A DNA stretch of 64,000 nucleotides from Kitasatospora sp. MAP12-44. GTDB taxonomy: Bacteria; Actinomycetota; Actinomycetes; Streptomycetales; Streptomycetaceae. This document shows positions 63,426 to 64,000 of the stretch, piece by piece. The stretch lies in assembly GCF_029892095.1 (NCBI RefSeq), contig NZ_JARZAE010000004.1:1736001-1800000 (forward strand). The letters run 5' to 3'. Under the pieces are notes generated by a model, which did no database searches, had not been told where the DNA came from, and saw nothing but the letters and a program-made list of their open reading frames with translations. A program made the translations under genes and the position numbers. The stretch's first letter is position 1, and each line of letters begins with the position of its first letter.

Positions 63426-64000
63426 ATGGCCGGCCACGACCACGACGACCACGATCACGCTCACTCCCATGACGCCCACGGGCATGGCCACAGCCACTCG
63501 CACGCGGTGGCCGCCGACGCCGACCGCCGCTGGCTGACCAGCGCGCTCGCGCTGATCGTGGTCTTCATGGCCGGCGAGGTGGTGGTCGGGATCGCGGCCC
63601 GGTCGCTGGCGCTGATCTCGGACGCGGCCCACATGCTGACCGACGCGGCCTCCATCGTGCTGGCGCTGATCGCGATGCGGCTGGCCGCCAGGCCGGCCCG
63701 CGGCGGCTACACCTACGGCCTCAAGCGGGCCGAGATCCTCTCCGCCCAGGCCAACGGCGTCACGCTGCTGATCCTGTCGGCCTGGCTGGGCTACGAGTCG
63801 GTCGGCCGGCTGATCTCGCCGCCCGATGTAACGGGCGGCCTGGTCCTGGTCACCGCGCTGGTCGGCATCGTCGTCAACATCGCCGCCGCCTGGTGCATGT
63901 CGAAGGCCAACCGCAGCTCGCTCAACGTCGAGGGCGCCTTCCAGCACGTGCTCACCGACCTCTACGCCTTCATCGCCACCGCGGTGGCCGGCGCGATCAT
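63426..64000 (+). CDS. cation diffusion facilitator (CzcD/ZitB-like), 3' end cut by window
   Basis: The first 191 residues of a metal/H+ antiporter. The N-terminus is rich in His (HDHDDHDHAHSHDAHGHGHS), a metal-binding patch. TM1 contains ALALIVVFMAGEVVVGI; the transport site lies in SDAAHMLTDAAS (D-x-x-x-D and H-x-x-x-D). Four helices are visible before the edge. ATG 63426 has AGGAGA upstream. It should export Zn or a related ion. Confidence 0.95.
   Translation, partial: MAGHDHDDHDHAHSHDAHGHGHSHSHAVAADADRRWLTSALALIVVFMAGEVVVGIAARSLALISDAAHMLTDAASIVLALIAMRLAARPARGGYTYGLKRAEILSAQANGVTLLILSAWLGYESVGRLISPPDVTGGLVLVTALVGIVVNIAAAWCMSKANRSSLNVEGAFQHVLTDLYAFIATAVAGAI

Overview
This window is chromosomal DNA from a very GC-rich actinobacterium of the Streptomyces/Kitasatospora type. 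The evidence is the third-position GC bias, the many GTG/TTG starts, the XRE/DUF5753-type regulators, a class F sortase and the conserved block infC-rpmI-rplT-TrmH methylase-sensor kinase-pheS-pheT. The left edge cuts a SARP/AfsR-type regulator and the right edge cuts a cation diffusion facilitator. Function calls come from reading the sequence and from knowledge of the families; no database search was run.

Layout: 1-9.4 kb has a truncated SARP-NB-ARC-TPR regulator, a LuxR-type regulator, a carboxylesterase, metG and a two-gene ABC exporter. 9.5-17.1 kb is an accessory island: an XRE-TPR regulator, a HAD hydrolase, a Cys/His-rich protein, an unknown protein, an aminoglycoside-phosphotransferase-like protein with an altered catalytic loop, a methyltransferase, a frameshifted HAD-type gene, a histidine-kinase-like ATPase, a hydrolase pseudogene and an acetyltransferase. 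17.1-31.2 kb carries a HEAT-repeat protein, a MurG paralogue plus sugar-nucleotide epimerase divergent from a two-component system, a secreted peptidase-like hydrolase, cystathionine beta-synthase, an alcohol dehydrogenase, a P450/ferredoxin pair and a secreted CocE-type hydrolase. 31.4-39.9 kb carries a Lys/Asp-repeat surface protein beside a class F sortase, a GNAT-AAA fusion, a GH13 enzyme, a deacetylase-like lipoprotein, a PanE-like reductase, an SDR and 3-hydroxybutyryl-CoA dehydrogenase.

40-49.5 kb is again accessory. It has an XRE/DUF5753 cassette leading into a terpene-synthase-like gene, a duplicated-domain lipoprotein, and an XRE / multi-pass membrane protein / ImmA-IrrE peptidase set. 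The last set has a symmetric operator upstream of its regulator and is interrupted by a TnpB element.

The most unusual feature is at 49.5-49.75 kb. Two tRNA-like genes on the minus strand read in circularly permuted order: T-arm and 3' acceptor strand first, then 5' acceptor strand and D-arm. In each, the 3' acceptor strand pairs with the 5' acceptor strand that lies immediately downstream, and the anticodon stem also closes in permuted order. They follow a conserved protein gene on the same strand and end at a strong hairpin.

50-64 kb is core genome: pheT-pheS, a PAS kinase, an rRNA methylase, rplT-rpmI-infC with an attenuator-like leader and an ATC start, DUF1844, SseB, a PLP-fold deaminase/aldolase, a DUF2510 protein, a catalytically degenerate SDR and the start of a CzcD-like transporter.
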